Source: Desertimonas sp963786985 (GTDB lineage Bacteria > Actinomycetota > Acidimicrobiia > Acidimicrobiales > Ilumatobacteraceae). From it: a DNA stretch of 64,000 bases. A program made the translations under genes and the position numbers. The stretch lies in assembly GCA_963786985.1 (NCBI GenBank), contig CAWBBL010000032.1:82201-146200 (forward strand), in the 5' to 3' direction. Of this stretch, positions 16,704 to 25,363 are shown in pieces. Under the pieces are notes generated by a model. That model saw only the letters and a list, made by a program, of their open reading frames with translations. It searched no databases and was not told the origin of the DNA. Position 1 is the stretch's first letter, and every line of letters begins with the position of its first letter.

Positions 16704-16733
16704 TTGCGAAACTAGGACCGATGTCACTATGCT
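16704..16733 (+). promoter_or_regulatory. Promoter of the HxlR regulator, probably leaderless
   Basis: -35 TTGCGA (16704-16709), 18-base spacer, -10 TATGCT (16728-16733), then 6 bases to the GTG start at 16740. Transcription should begin at or beside the start codon, and no Shine-Dalgarno sequence is present. Confidence 0.55.
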
Positions 16734-16739
16734 TGCGAC

Positions 16740-17408
16740 GTGGCAACGATGCGTACGTACGGCGACGGCTGCTCATCCGCCCACGCCCTCGACCTCGTCG
16801 GCGAGCGGTGGGCATTGCTGATCGTCCGCGATCTTCTGTTCGGGCCGAAGCGCTTCTCCGATCTCGCCGCAGGACTGCCCCAGGCGAGCCCGAACGTCGT
16901 GACCCAGCGGCTGCGCGAACTCGAAGCGGCGGGCATCGTGCGCCGCCGTCGCCTGCCACCGCCAGCGTCGACGATGGTCTACGAGCTCACCGAGTGGGGC
17001 GCCGAGTTGGAGACGATCCTCATGGGACTGCAGCGTTGGGGGGCGGCGTCACCGACGTTCCCCCACGACATCCCCGCCGGCTGCGACGCCGTCATGCTGG
17101 CATTGAAGAATGCCTTCGACGCCTCTGCCGTCGACGACCTCCGGGCGCTCGTCGAGATCCGCTTCGGGACCGCGGCGTTCGCCGTCACCGTCGGCGACCA
17201 CCGCCTCGACATCCGGCGCGGGACAGCGGAACGCCCGGCGGCGGTCATCGCGACTGAGCCGATGACCCTGGAGCACGTGGTCTTCGGGATGCGATCGCTC
17301 GGTGACGCCGAGGCCGCCGAGGACCTCTGCGTCGAGGGCGACCGCGCCGTCGCCGAGCGCTTCCTGGGGGCCTTCCAGACCGTCGAGACTCCACCAATGC
17401 CTGTGTAG
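16740..17408 (+). CDS. HxlR-family regulator with a C-terminal SCP2-like domain
   Basis: A 222-residue regulator. The HxlR winged helix is at residues 5-100: CSSAHALDLVGERWALLIVR, FGPKRFSDLAAGLPQASPNV and VTQRLRELEAAGIVRRRRL. The rest (ALVEIRFGTAAFAVTVGDHR, AAVIATEPMTLEHVVFGMRS) resembles a sterol-carrier/alkylsulfatase C-terminal-like hydrophobic-ligand domain seen in a known HxlR subgroup. That gives a plausible ligand sensor. It is divergent from the MFS transporter, with a palindrome in the gap, so it probably represses that gene. ATG 16749 is an alternative start. Confidence 0.85.
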   Translation: MATMRTYGDGCSSAHALDLVGERWALLIVRDLLFGPKRFSDLAAGLPQASPNVVTQRLRELEAAGIVRRRRLPPPASTMVYELTEWGAELETILMGLQRWGAASPTFPHDIPAGCDAVMLALKNAFDASAVDDLRALVEIRFGTAAFAVTVGDHRLDIRRGTAERPAAVIATEPMTLEHVVFGMRSLGDAEAAEDLCVEGDRAVAERFLGAFQTVETPPMPV

Positions 17409-17469
17409 GGCACCGTTCGGTCCCCCAAACCCCCATCGGTCGTTCGGCGCAGGCCGTACGCTGGGGCGC

Positions 17470-17829
17470 ATGCCAATGCGCACGGAGTGCAAGCACTTCG
17501 AGAGCCGCACGTACCGCAACGGTGAGACCGTGCGCAAGTGCGACCTCGACCTCGCCCCCGACGCCCCGTGGCGGTGCCCCGACAACTGCCCCGCCTATGA
17601 GCGCCGCCTCGCCGACCGGTCCTGGACGCACGGCTCATTGGTGACACCACCGACACCTGACGAGCCGGAGTCGGTGGCCGACGGCAGCGCCGCGGCGATC
17701 CTCGACGAGGCCGAGGACGTGCTCAACGCCGTTGGCGACCAGGTCCGCGCCGAGGTCGACGCCGAGCGGGCCGAGGCCGGCCGCAAGCGGCGTTGGTGGT
17801 CGCGGTTCTTCAGCACGTACGACGACTGA
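17470..17829 (+). CDS. Conserved cysteine-containing small protein, function unknown
   Basis: A 119-residue protein that I do not recognise by function. The N-terminal third has four cysteines (TECKHFES, VRKCDLDL, WRCPDNCPAY at about residues 7-40), spaced as in a small metal-binding knuckle. The middle is rich in Pro and Glu, and the C-terminal part is a predicted helix rich in Ala, Glu and Arg (EAEDVLNAVGDQVRAEVDAE). The protein ends in the basic-aromatic patch RKRRWWSRFF. It begins 61 bases after the HxlR gene on the same strand and ends 17 bases before the permease operon, so it may be transcribed with either. Confidence 0.6.
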   Translation: MPMRTECKHFESRTYRNGETVRKCDLDLAPDAPWRCPDNCPAYERRLADRSWTHGSLVTPPTPDEPESVADGSAAAILDEAEDVLNAVGDQVRAEVDAERAEAGRKRRWWSRFFSTYDD

Positions 17830-17846
17830 TCGCTTACATTCCGTCA

Positions 17847-18999
17847 ATGCCGCGGACAGCCGACCGTCACCTGACGTCGCGGCTCGGCGCGATGGTTCCG
17901 CTGATCGCCGCCCTCGGCGCCTTCGCCGTCGGCGCCGTGATGATCTGGCTGCTCGGCGCCTCGCCCTGGGAGGGGTTCAAGGCCCTGTTCTCCGGGGCGT
18001 TCGGCGGGCGCTCCGAACTGGCCGACACGGCGCTCAAGGCGACGCCGCTGCTCCTCGTCGGCACCGGTATCTGCATCGCCTTCCGGGCCCGGGTGATCAA
18101 CATCGGTGGCGAGGGGCAGATCCTCCTCGGCGCCCTGTTGGCGACCGTCATCGCCCTGGCGCTCGGTGATCTGCCGAGGCCCGTCCTGCTCCCGCTGGTG
18201 CTCGTGGCTGGAATGCTCGGCGGTGGTGCCTGGGGGGCGATTCCCGGGGCGCTCAAGGCGTACCTCGGTGTCAACGAGATCCTCTCGACGATCATGCTCA
18301 ACATCGTCGCCGTGCAGCTCGTGACGTACCTGTTGCGGGGGCCGCTGATCGACCCGGCCCAGGCGGCGAGCGGGGCGCGCATCCCGCAGACCGAACGGCT
18401 CTCGCCCAACGCCGACCTGCCGGTGATCCTCGGCGGCACCCGTTTGCATCTCGGCGTCGTGATCGCCGTCGGCATCGCCGTCGCCGCCTGGGTCTTGCTC
18501 TGGCAGACGAGCGTCGGCTACCGGATTCGTGCCGTTGGTGCCGGCCCCGAAGCGGCCCGCTATGCGGGCATCCCGGTGCGCTCGATGACGATGCTCGCCC
18601 TCACCGCTGAGCGGCGCGTTGTGCGGGCTGGCCGGAGCGATCCTCGTGTTCGGCAGCGAGAGCCACCGGTTCATCACCGATGGATCGTCCACCGGGTTCA
18701 CCGGCTCGGCCGGTTTCAACGGCATCGTCGCCGCCCTGTTCGGGGCGCTCCACCCGCTGTGGACGATCCCCTCGTCGTTCCTGTTCGGGGGCCTGCTCGT
18801 CGGGGCCAACGTGATGCAGCGGGAGATCCAGATTCCGGCATCGCTGGTGGTCGCCCTCAACGGTGTGGTGGTGCTGTTCGTCGTCGCCAGCGTGGACGTA
18901 CGGCGGCGGGTGCTCCGGCGCACACCGCCGGCCCAGGGCGGCAGCGCTCGGGCGGACATCCCGGCGTCACCCGTCGACTTGGAGCAGGTCAACGCGTGA
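17847..18999 (+). CDS. Nucleoside/BMP-type ABC importer permease 1 (one frame break)
   Basis: Inner-membrane permease of the BPD_transp_2 (branched-chain/ribose-like) family. Helix-rich sequence includes LIAALGAFAVGAVMIWLLGA, the signature RARVINIGGEGQILLGALLA and LKAYLGVNEILSTIMLNIVA, followed by RIRAVGAGPEAARYAGIPVR. The INIGGEGQ motif is typical of the YufP/NupP nucleoside permeases. The frame breaks once, at 18603-18612 (ACCGCTGAGC). Adding CG gives LTALSGALCGLAG and makes a full-length protein of about 384 residues. The gene's TGA overlaps the GTG of the second permease, so the two are coupled. Confidence 0.88.
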
Positions 19000-19931
19000 G
19001 CGAGTTCTTCACCGTGTCGGTGCTCGTCGCCACCGTCGCCTCGGCCGTGCGGTTGACGACGCCGTACGCCTTCGCCGCCCTCGGCGAGACCCTCGGGCAA
19101 CGCAGTGGCGTGCTCAACCTCGGTGTCGACGGCGTCATGCTGCTCGGTGCGTTCTTCGCCTACTGGGTGGCGTTGGAGCAGCAGAACCTGTGGCTCGCCG
19201 TGCTCGCCGGAGCGGCCGTCGGAACCGTGATGGGGATCGTGTACGCGATCGTCACGCTCGTCTTCCACGGCGAGCAGGGGATCAGCGGCATCGGCGTGTA
19301 CCTGTTCGGGCTCGGGCTGTCCGAGCTGCTGTATCGCCAGCACATCGGCACCCCGTTGCCGGCGCCGACGCTGAAGCGCTGGGAGATCCCGCTGCTCGGC
19401 GACATCCCGGAGGTCGGCAGGATGTTCTTCGACCACAGCCTGCTCGTCTACGCCTCCGTCCTGCTCGTGCCCGTGCTCGCCCTGTTGATCAACCACACCC
19501 GCTTCGGGCTCGATGTGCGCGCTGTCGGCGAGAATCCGGAGGCCGCCGACAGCCGCGGTGTCAGCGTCAACCGCACTCGCACCGTCACGATCCTCGTCGC
19601 CAACACCCTCGCCGGAGTGGCGGGAGCGGCGTTGGCGCTGGAGATCGGCACGTTCCAGCAGAACCTGACGAACGGCATCGGGTTCATCGCCGTCGCCCTC
19701 GTGTACTTCGGGTCGTGGCGACCACTGTGGGTCTTCGCCGGGGCCTTCCTCTACGGCTTGCTCAACGCCACGGTCAACCAGTTGAAGACGCTCGGCATCG
19801 TGAGCGGGAGCGCCGCCAGCCTGGCCACGGCAGCCCCGGCAGTGCTCACCGTCGTCGCCCTCGTCGTCATCGCCCGTCGCCGTGTCGAGCAACCGGCGGC
19901 ACTGACGTTGCCCTTCGTCCGCGGCGGCTAG
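18996..19931 (+). CDS. Nucleoside/BMP-type ABC importer permease 2
   Basis: A 311-residue membrane protein, intact, of the same permease family. The conserved segment AALGETLGQRSGVLNLGVDG is diagnostic of the YufQ/NupQ partner. It is followed by MLLGAFFAYWVALEQQNLWL, RFGLDVRAVGENPEAADSRG and further helices to the C-terminus. It starts at a GTG overlapping the stop of permease 1 by four bases. With permease 1 it should form the heterodimeric channel, powered by the ATPase at 21081. The binding protein follows 37 bases downstream after an AGGAGG. Confidence 0.92.
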   Translation: MSEFFTVSVLVATVASAVRLTTPYAFAALGETLGQRSGVLNLGVDGVMLLGAFFAYWVALEQQNLWLAVLAGAAVGTVMGIVYAIVTLVFHGEQGISGIGVYLFGLGLSELLYRQHIGTPLPAPTLKRWEIPLLGDIPEVGRMFFDHSLLVYASVLLVPVLALLINHTRFGLDVRAVGENPEAADSRGVSVNRTRTVTILVANTLAGVAGAALALEIGTFQQNLTNGIGFIAVALVYFGSWRPLWVFAGAFLYGLLNATVNQLKTLGIVSGSAASLATAAPAVLTVVALVVIARRRVEQPAALTLPFVRGG

Positions 19932-19968
19932 ACCTCTCCATCAACCAGCACAACCCCCAGGAGGAAAC

Positions 19969-21073
19969 ATGCAAACCAGCAAGTGGAACGTCCGGCCGCT
20001 GCGCCGGACGGCGATCGCGGCGAGTCTCGTGCTCGGCGCCACGGCCGCCACCGGCGCGGCATCGGCGTCCGACGACGACGCCGACGACTTCGACAGTCGC
20101 GGTGGTGATGCCCAGCGCGGCGAACGACCTGGCGTTCTCGCAGAGCATCATCGACTCTCTCGAGCGCCTCGAAGAGGCCGACGTGATCGACGAGTACGAC
20201 TACAGCGAGAACATGTTCGTCGTCGAGGACGCCGCCGGGGCGATCCGCGGGTACGCCGAGTCCGGTGACTACGACTTGGTGATCGCCCACGGGTCGCAGT
20301 ACGGCGCGCCACTCGCCGAGATCGCCCCGGACTTCCCGGACGTGGCGTTCGCCTGGGGCACCGAGTCCGACACCTTCGGACTGCCCAACGTGTCGGCGTA
20401 CACGGCATCGTCCGATCAGGGCGGCTACGTGATGGGGGAGATGGCGGCGATGCTGGCCGGCGACGGGTCCGTCGGGGTCATCGGCCCGATCGAGGTGGGT
20501 GACGCCAAGCTGTACGTCGATGGGTTCGTCGCCGGGGCGACGGCGGCCAACGCCGACCTCGAGGTCGGCGTCAACTACACCGATTCGTTCAGCGACACGG
20601 CGTTGGCGGCGGAGGCGGCGACCTCGTTCATCGACGGTGGGGCGACGGTTCTCAGCGGGACGGCGCAGATGACCGTCGGCGCGATCGGTGTCGCCAGCGA
20701 GCGCGGCGTGCTGTGGTTCGGCACACAGAGCAACCAGACCCAGCTGGCGCCCGAGGTGGTCGTTGCCAACCAGGTGTACCACTGGGAGGTCGTCCTCACC
20801 GACCTGATCGATGGGATCAAGGGCGGCACACTCGGTGGCGAGTCGTACGACATCAACCTCGGCCAACGAGGGACTGTCATCGAGTTCAACGCCGACTACG
20901 AGGTTCCGGCGGACGTGATGAGCACCGCCGAGGCGACGATCGCCGCCCTCGCCAGTGGCGAGTTGGAGACCGGTGTGTCGGCGGCGCCGGAGCGACCGAC
21001 GAGTCGCGGCGACCACGACGGGCACTCGGCGGCGCCAGCAGGCACCGACGCCCCGGCGACGACGGCGGGCTGA
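19969..21073 (+). CDS. BMP-family substrate-binding protein (one frame break)
   Basis: Extracellular binding protein of the basic-membrane-protein/PnrA family, which binds nucleosides. A Sec signal peptide (RRTAIAASLVLGATAATGAA) leads. The mature part has TVAVVMPSAANDLAFSQSII, YDLVIAHGSQYGAPLAEIAP, ASSDQGGYVMGEMAAMLAGD, VGVIGPIEVGDAKLYVDGFV and GVLWFGTQSNQTQLAPEVVV. The one break is at 20092-20098 (GACAGTC). Restoring AC to give GACACAGTC joins the signal peptide to the mature domain. The C-terminal tail is acidic and rich in Ala and Thr. The nucleoside ligand is an inference from the family. AGGAGG precedes the ATG. Confidence 0.88.
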
Positions 21074-21080
21074 CCTCGTC

Positions 21081-22616
21081 ATGGCGGCGACTCCGGGGGC
21101 CGTGCTGCTGCAGATGCGCGGCATCACGACGCGGTTCCCCGGCGTCGTCGCCAACGACGACGTCGACTTCGACGTGCGCGCCGGGGAGGTCCACGCCCTG
21201 CTCGGCGAGAACGGCGCCGGCAAGAGCACGCTGATGCGCGTGCTGTTCGGCCTGCAGAAGGCCGACTCGGGTGCGGTGCTGCTCGACGGCCGACCACTTC
21301 GGGTGCGCTCGCCGAGCGACGCGATCGCCGCCGGGATCGGGATGATCCACCAGCACTTCATGCTCGTGCCGACGCTGACGGTCGCCGAGAACGTCGCCCT
21401 CGGGCAGGGATCGAACCCGTTGGGATCGCTCGGCTTGAAGGCGATCGCCGACCGCCTCGGCGACCTCAGCGCCGAGTTCGAGCTCGGCGTTCATCCGAAC
21501 GCCAAGGTCTGGCAGCTCTCGGTGGGCGAGCGTCAACGGGTCGAGATCCTCAAGGCAGTGTTCCACGAGACGCGTCTGCTCGTCCTCGACGAGCCGACGG
21601 CGGTGCTGACTCCGCAGGAGGTCGACCAGCTGCTCGCGACCTTGCGGCGGATGGCCGACGCCGGGCGCGGGCTCGTGTTCATCTCCCACAAGCTGCACGA
21701 GGTGATGGCCTTCGCCGATCGGATCACCGTGATGCGCGACGGGGTGGTCACCGGAGAGGTGCTCCCGGAGAACACGTCTCGTCAGGAGCTGGCCGACTTG
21801 ATGGTTGGTCGACCGGTCAAGCTGGTCCCCGACCGCACCGATCGGGCACCGGGCGACGTCGCCCTGTCCGTTGGCGGCTTGACCGTGGTCGGCGATCGGG
21901 CCCAGACCGCCGTCGACGACGTGTCATTGGACGTACGTGCCGGCGAGGTCCTCGGCATCGCCGGCGTCTCCGGCAACGGGCAACGCGAGTTGGCCGAGGC
22001 GATCGCCGGACTGCGGCCACCCAGTGCCGGAACGATCGTGATCGGTGGCGACGTGATCGACGGCACGTCACCTCGGCATGGTCGCCAGAGCGGACTGGCG
22101 TACGTACCGGAGGAACGAATGCGCGACGGCGTCATCGCATCGTTCGCCGTCTGGGAGAACCTCATGCTCCTCGATCACGGGCGGCCACCCTTCGCCCGCC
22201 GCGGCATGCTGCGTCGGGCAGCGATCCGCCAGCACGCCGATCGACTGGTGCGCGAGTTCGCCGTGCGGACGCCGGGCCTCGACACGCCGACCCGGGCGTT
22301 GTCGGGCGGCAACATCCAGAAGCTGATCATGGCGCGAGAGGTGACGTCGGCGCGACGGGTCCTGCTCGCCGCGCAGCCGACCCGCGGCGTCGACATCGGG
22401 GCCGCCGAGTACATCCATGCCCGGCTGATGGCGGCCCGTGATGCCGGGCTCGCCGTGCTCCTCATCTCCGAGGATCTCGACGAGGTGCTGGCCCTCAGCG
22501 ACCGCGTCGCCGTGATGCTCGACGGTCGAATCGTCGGCACCCTCGACCGCCCCGCCTGCACCACGAGCCGCCTCGGGATGATGATGGCCGGCGCCGGCGA
22601 CCCCGGCCCCTCCTGA
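21081..22616 (+). CDS. Nucleoside/sugar ABC importer ATPase with two ABC domains
   Basis: A 511-residue fused double ATPase of the RbsA/NupO type that powers the importer encoded just upstream. The first domain is complete: Walker A GENGAGKS, Q-loop MIHQHFMLVPTL, signature LSVGERQR and Walker B LLVLDEPTA. The second domain begins at about residue 250 with a modified P-loop (GVSGNGQREL), signature LSGGNIQK, and Walker B VLLAAQPTRG, in which the catalytic Glu is replaced by Gln. Such a degenerate second half is normal for this family. Gene order here (permease, permease, binding protein, ATPase) is not the usual one. Repeat family C begins right after the stop. Confidence 0.93.
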   Translation: MAATPGAVLLQMRGITTRFPGVVANDDVDFDVRAGEVHALLGENGAGKSTLMRVLFGLQKADSGAVLLDGRPLRVRSPSDAIAAGIGMIHQHFMLVPTLTVAENVALGQGSNPLGSLGLKAIADRLGDLSAEFELGVHPNAKVWQLSVGERQRVEILKAVFHETRLLVLDEPTAVLTPQEVDQLLATLRRMADAGRGLVFISHKLHEVMAFADRITVMRDGVVTGEVLPENTSRQELADLMVGRPVKLVPDRTDRAPGDVALSVGGLTVVGDRAQTAVDDVSLDVRAGEVLGIAGVSGNGQRELAEAIAGLRPPSAGTIVIGGDVIDGTSPRHGRQSGLAYVPEERMRDGVIASFAVWENLMLLDHGRPPFARRGMLRRAAIRQHADRLVREFAVRTPGLDTPTRALSGGNIQKLIMAREVTSARRVLLAAQPTRGVDIGAAEYIHARLMAARDAGLAVLLISEDLDEVLALSDRVAVMLDGRIVGTLDRPACTTSRLGMMMAGAGDPGPS

Positions 22617-22697
22617 CCCGAGTGTTTCCGGCCATCCGAGTGTTTCCGGGCGTGCCGTCGCGCCGCAGACACTCCGGTAGCCGGAAACACTCGGATG
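22617..22697. repeat. Intergenic three-arm repeat, family C
   Basis: CCGAGTGTTTCCGG occurs directly at 22618-22631 and 22636-22649. Its exact inverse CCGGAAACACTCGG occurs at 22681-22694, with a degenerate inverted arm GACACTCCGG at 22668-22677. It fills the gap between the ABC ATPase and sufD, and could also terminate transcription. Confidence 0.75.
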
Positions 22698-22721
22698 GGG
22701 AGGGCCGTAGGCTGGGGGGTC

Positions 22722-23897
22722 GTGCACGAGTTCACCGCTGATCAGGCGCGCCGCATCGGTGGTCCGTTCGCCGGCGAACGGGTGGCGGCGGCCGAGCGGA
22801 GCGCCGCGATGCCCTGGCCGACGGTTGCCGAGGAGATCTGGCGCTACAGCCGGATCGGCGACCTCGACCTCGCCCGGTTCACGCCCGGCAAGATCGACAC
22901 CAAGGTCGACGGGGGCGACGGTGCGGCGTACGTCGTGACCGACGAGAACGCCCTCGCCGAGTTTCCGGCGATCCCCGGTGTCGATGCACCGGACATCTTC
23001 GCCGAGCTCAACGCCGCCTTCTGCAGCCCCATCGTCGTCACGATTCCGGCCCGCACGGTGCTCCCGCGGCCGATCATCGTCGACCATCACGTCGGCGCCG
23101 GTGCCACGTTCCCGCGGCTGATCGTCGACGTCGGGGAGGACTCGGAGGTCACGGTCGTCGAGCGCTTCACGTCCACCGACGGCGAACTGCTCGCTGTGCC
23201 GGTCGTCCAGGTACGTGCCGCCCAAGCTGCGCGGGTCAAATACCTCGCGGTCAACGACCTGTCGCACGAGGCGTGGCAGGTCGGCCACCTGCAGGCCGCG
23301 GGCGATGCCGATTCGTCGGTCACCCTCGCCACGGTGGCGCTCGGCGGTCACTATGCCCGGCTGCGCACCGAGGCACGGGTCGTTGGGCGCGGCGGCAGTA
23401 CCAAGCAGCTCGCCCTGTACTTCGCCGACGGCGAGCAGATGCACGACTTCCGTACGATCCAGGATCACGCCGCCCCGCACACGACCAGCGACCTGTTGTT
23501 CAAGGGCGCGGTGCAGGACTCCTCGGCCAGTGTCTACACCGGGTTGATCAAGATCCGCCCGGACGCCCGCGGCACGGTCGCCTTCCAGACCAACCGCAAC
23601 CTCACCCTCGGCGCCGGATCATGGGCCGAGAGCGTGCCCAACCTCGAGATCGAGACGAACGACGTGCGCTGCAGCCACGCCTCGACCGTCGGCCCGATCG
23701 ACGACGAGCAACTCTTCTACATCGAGAGCCGCGGTGTGCCGACTCCAATTGCCGAGCGGCTGATCGTGCTCGGCTTCTTCGACGAGGTTCTCGCCCAGCT
23801 CCCCGTGCCGGCGCTCACGGCCGAGCTGCGCGACCGCGTCGCCCGCAAGTTCGACGGCCGTGAGTTGGCCGCTGCGGTGAGGGAGGGACGCGCGTGA
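22722..23897 (+). CDS. sufD: Fe-S cluster assembly subunit SufD
   Basis: A 391-residue SufD, the SufB paralogue in the SufBCD scaffold complex. The N-terminal helical part (ADQARRIGGPFAGERVAAAE, PTVAEEIWRYSRIGDLDLAR) is followed by the right-handed beta-helix core (TTSDLLFKGAVQDSSASVYT, RPDARGTVAFQTNRNLTLGA). The segment DVRCSHASTVGPIDDEQLFY carries the His that matches the cluster-assembly histidine of E. coli SufD. The GTG start is preceded by GGGGGG. Its stop overlaps the Rieske gene start. SufB is 13 kb upstream, so the SufB-SufD heterodimer is assembled from separated genes. Confidence 0.95.
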   Translation: MHEFTADQARRIGGPFAGERVAAAERSAAMPWPTVAEEIWRYSRIGDLDLARFTPGKIDTKVDGGDGAAYVVTDENALAEFPAIPGVDAPDIFAELNAAFCSPIVVTIPARTVLPRPIIVDHHVGAGATFPRLIVDVGEDSEVTVVERFTSTDGELLAVPVVQVRAAQAARVKYLAVNDLSHEAWQVGHLQAAGDADSSVTLATVALGGHYARLRTEARVVGRGGSTKQLALYFADGEQMHDFRTIQDHAAPHTTSDLLFKGAVQDSSASVYTGLIKIRPDARGTVAFQTNRNLTLGAGSWAESVPNLEIETNDVRCSHASTVGPIDDEQLFYIESRGVPTPIAERLIVLGFFDEVLAQLPVPALTAELRDRVARKFDGRELAAAVREGRA

Positions 23898-24238
23898 CCG
23901 CTGACGAGGCGACGCTGCAGCTGTCCGAGCTCGAACACGGCACGGCCCGGCGCGTGATGGTCGGTGACGTGCCCGTTGCACTCGTGCGCATCGATGACGA
24001 CGTGTACGCGATCGGCGACATCTGCAGCCACGCCGAGGTGTCGCTGTCGGGCGGCGAGGTGTACTGCGAGGACAAGGAGATCGAGTGCCCGCAACACGGC
24101 AGCGTGTTCAGCCTCGAGACCGGCGAGCCGGCGACACTTCCGGCGACGCAACCCGTGCCGGTGTTCGACGTCGCCGTGAGTGACGGCATCGTCACGGTCC
24201 GGGCACGCCCTGACGCCGGTAACGGGGTGGTCGGGTGA
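23894..24238 (+). CDS. Rieske-type ferredoxin of the suf operon
   Basis: A 114-residue Rieske protein for a [2Fe-2S] cluster. The two ligand pairs are clear: CSHAEVSLSGG (Cys and His) and CPQHGSVFSLETG (Cys and His). It belongs to the NirD/BphF-like ferredoxins that sit between sufD and sufC in many actinobacterial suf operons. It may supply electrons or serve as an early cluster acceptor, which is an inference. GTGA overlaps couple it to sufD upstream and to sufC downstream. Confidence 0.93.
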   Translation: MTADEATLQLSELEHGTARRVMVGDVPVALVRIDDDVYAIGDICSHAEVSLSGGEVYCEDKEIECPQHGSVFSLETGEPATLPATQPVPVFDVAVSDGIVTVRARPDAGNGVVG

Positions 24239-25068
24239 CGGCGACCCTGGAGATCCGCGGCCTGCGCGTCGCTGCCGGCGGAACCGAGATCCTCCGCGGC
24301 ATCGACCTGACCGTGTCGAGTGGGCAGGTGCATGCCGTGATGGGTCCCAACGGCGCGGGCAAGAGCACGCTGTCCGGGGCGATCATGGGCAAGCCCGGCT
24401 ACGAAGTCCTCGCCGGCTCGGTCACCCTGGACGTGGGTCCGGGCGACGCCCGGGGGTCCCGGGTCAACGTCCTGGACATGCCGGTGTGGGAGCGCGCCGC
24501 CGCCGGGCTGCACCTCGTGATGCAGTACCCGACCGAGGTTCCCGGCGTGGCCCTCGACGCCGTCATGACCGAGGCGCTGGCAGCCCGCGACCGGCCGGTG
24601 TCCGATGTCGACGCCGTGCTCGGTGCCGAAGCGGCGCGCATCGGGCTGCCGACGGCGTTGCTCCATCGCTCACTCAACGTCGACCTGTCCGGCGGCGAGA
24701 AGAAGCGCAACGAAACGCTGCAGCTCGCCGTACTGCGGCCGCGCATCGCGATCCTCGACGAAATCGATTCCGGACTCGATGTCGATGCCCTGCGGGCCTG
24801 CTCCAAACGGATCGAGGCGCTCACTCACTCCGACGACGGAACGCCCGGTCTCGGCGTGTTGGCGATCACCCACTACAGCCGCCTCCTCACCGAGCTGCAT
24901 CCGGACCGCGTGCACATCCTCGTCAAGGGGCGCATCGTCGCTTCCGGTGGTCCGGAGCTTGCCGCCCAACTGGAGGCCGACGGCTACGGCGCGTTCAGCG
25001 ACGATGCAGCGGACGAGACCGATCAGTCGGCAACCAGCAGCGCCCTCGACGACCTGTTCCGCATCTGA
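24235..25068 (+). CDS. sufC: Fe-S assembly ATPase SufC, first copy
   Basis: A 277-residue ABC-type ATPase of the SufBCD complex. It has Walker A GPNGAGKS, signature DLSGGEKKRNE and Walker B IAILDEIDSGLD, all intact. The C-terminal part is longer than usual and ends in an acidic, Ser-rich tail (DDAADETDQSATSSALDDLF). Position in sufD-Rieske-sufC, with four-base overlaps, makes it the partner of that SufD. It differs from the second copy at 28403: the signature is LSGG rather than FSGG, and the linker after Walker B is divergent. Whether both copies work with SufB is unknown. Confidence 0.92.
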   Translation: MTATLEIRGLRVAAGGTEILRGIDLTVSSGQVHAVMGPNGAGKSTLSGAIMGKPGYEVLAGSVTLDVGPGDARGSRVNVLDMPVWERAAAGLHLVMQYPTEVPGVALDAVMTEALAARDRPVSDVDAVLGAEAARIGLPTALLHRSLNVDLSGGEKKRNETLQLAVLRPRIAILDEIDSGLDVDALRACSKRIEALTHSDDGTPGLGVLAITHYSRLLTELHPDRVHILVKGRIVASGGPELAAQLEADGYGAFSDDAADETDQSATSSALDDLFRI

Positions 25069-25120
25069 GAGTCGCCCGGCAGCGACCCGTGTCGCGATTG
25101 ACGTGCGTACGCTGCGGGCC

Positions 25121-25363
25121 ATGACTGACACTTGGTCCGAGACCGACGGCGCCCTGCATCGGCGCTTCGAGTTCGCCGATTTCTCCGAGGCGTTTGCGTT
25201 CATGACGCGGGTCGCGATCCTCGCCGAGAAGGCCGGCCACCACCCGGACTGGTCGAACTCGTGGAACACCGTGGACATCTCCTTGACCACGCACTCCGCC
25301 GGGTCGACCGTCACCGACAACGACCGCAACCTCGCCGCGGCGATCGACAAGCTGCTCGGATGA
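25121..25363 (+). CDS. Pterin-4a-carbinolamine dehydratase (PhhB/PCD)
   Basis: An 80-residue protein, shorter at the N-terminus than most family members but with the whole active-site core. EKAGHHPDWSNSWNTVDISL contains the conserved His-His-Pro and Trp, followed by LTTHSAGSTVTDNDRNLA. The enzyme dehydrates 4a-hydroxytetrahydropterins, which aromatic hydroxylases produce. No hydroxylase is nearby. Proteins of this family are also found in molybdopterin pathways or act as moonlighting binders. It follows sufC by 52 bases and overlaps the YbaK gene by four bases. Confidence 0.88.
   Translation: MTDTWSETDGALHRRFEFADFSEAFAFMTRVAILAEKAGHHPDWSNSWNTVDISLTTHSAGSTVTDNDRNLAAAIDKLLG

Noticed and set aside
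18603..18612. Programmed frameshift in the importer permease
   Set aside because: There is no slippery heptamer or downstream pseudoknot, and the same type of lesion occurs in many unrelated genes here.
17844..19892. A 682-codon open frame on the minus strand opposite the two permeases
   Set aside because: It is a high-GC shadow of the permease genes: its translation is charged and low in hydrophobics, with no domain text, while the plus-strand frames carry clear family motifs.
21990..22616. Loss of the P-loop and catalytic Glu in the second half of the transporter ATPase
   Set aside because: A degenerate second nucleotide-binding half is normal in the RbsA/NupO family and is not evidence of decay.
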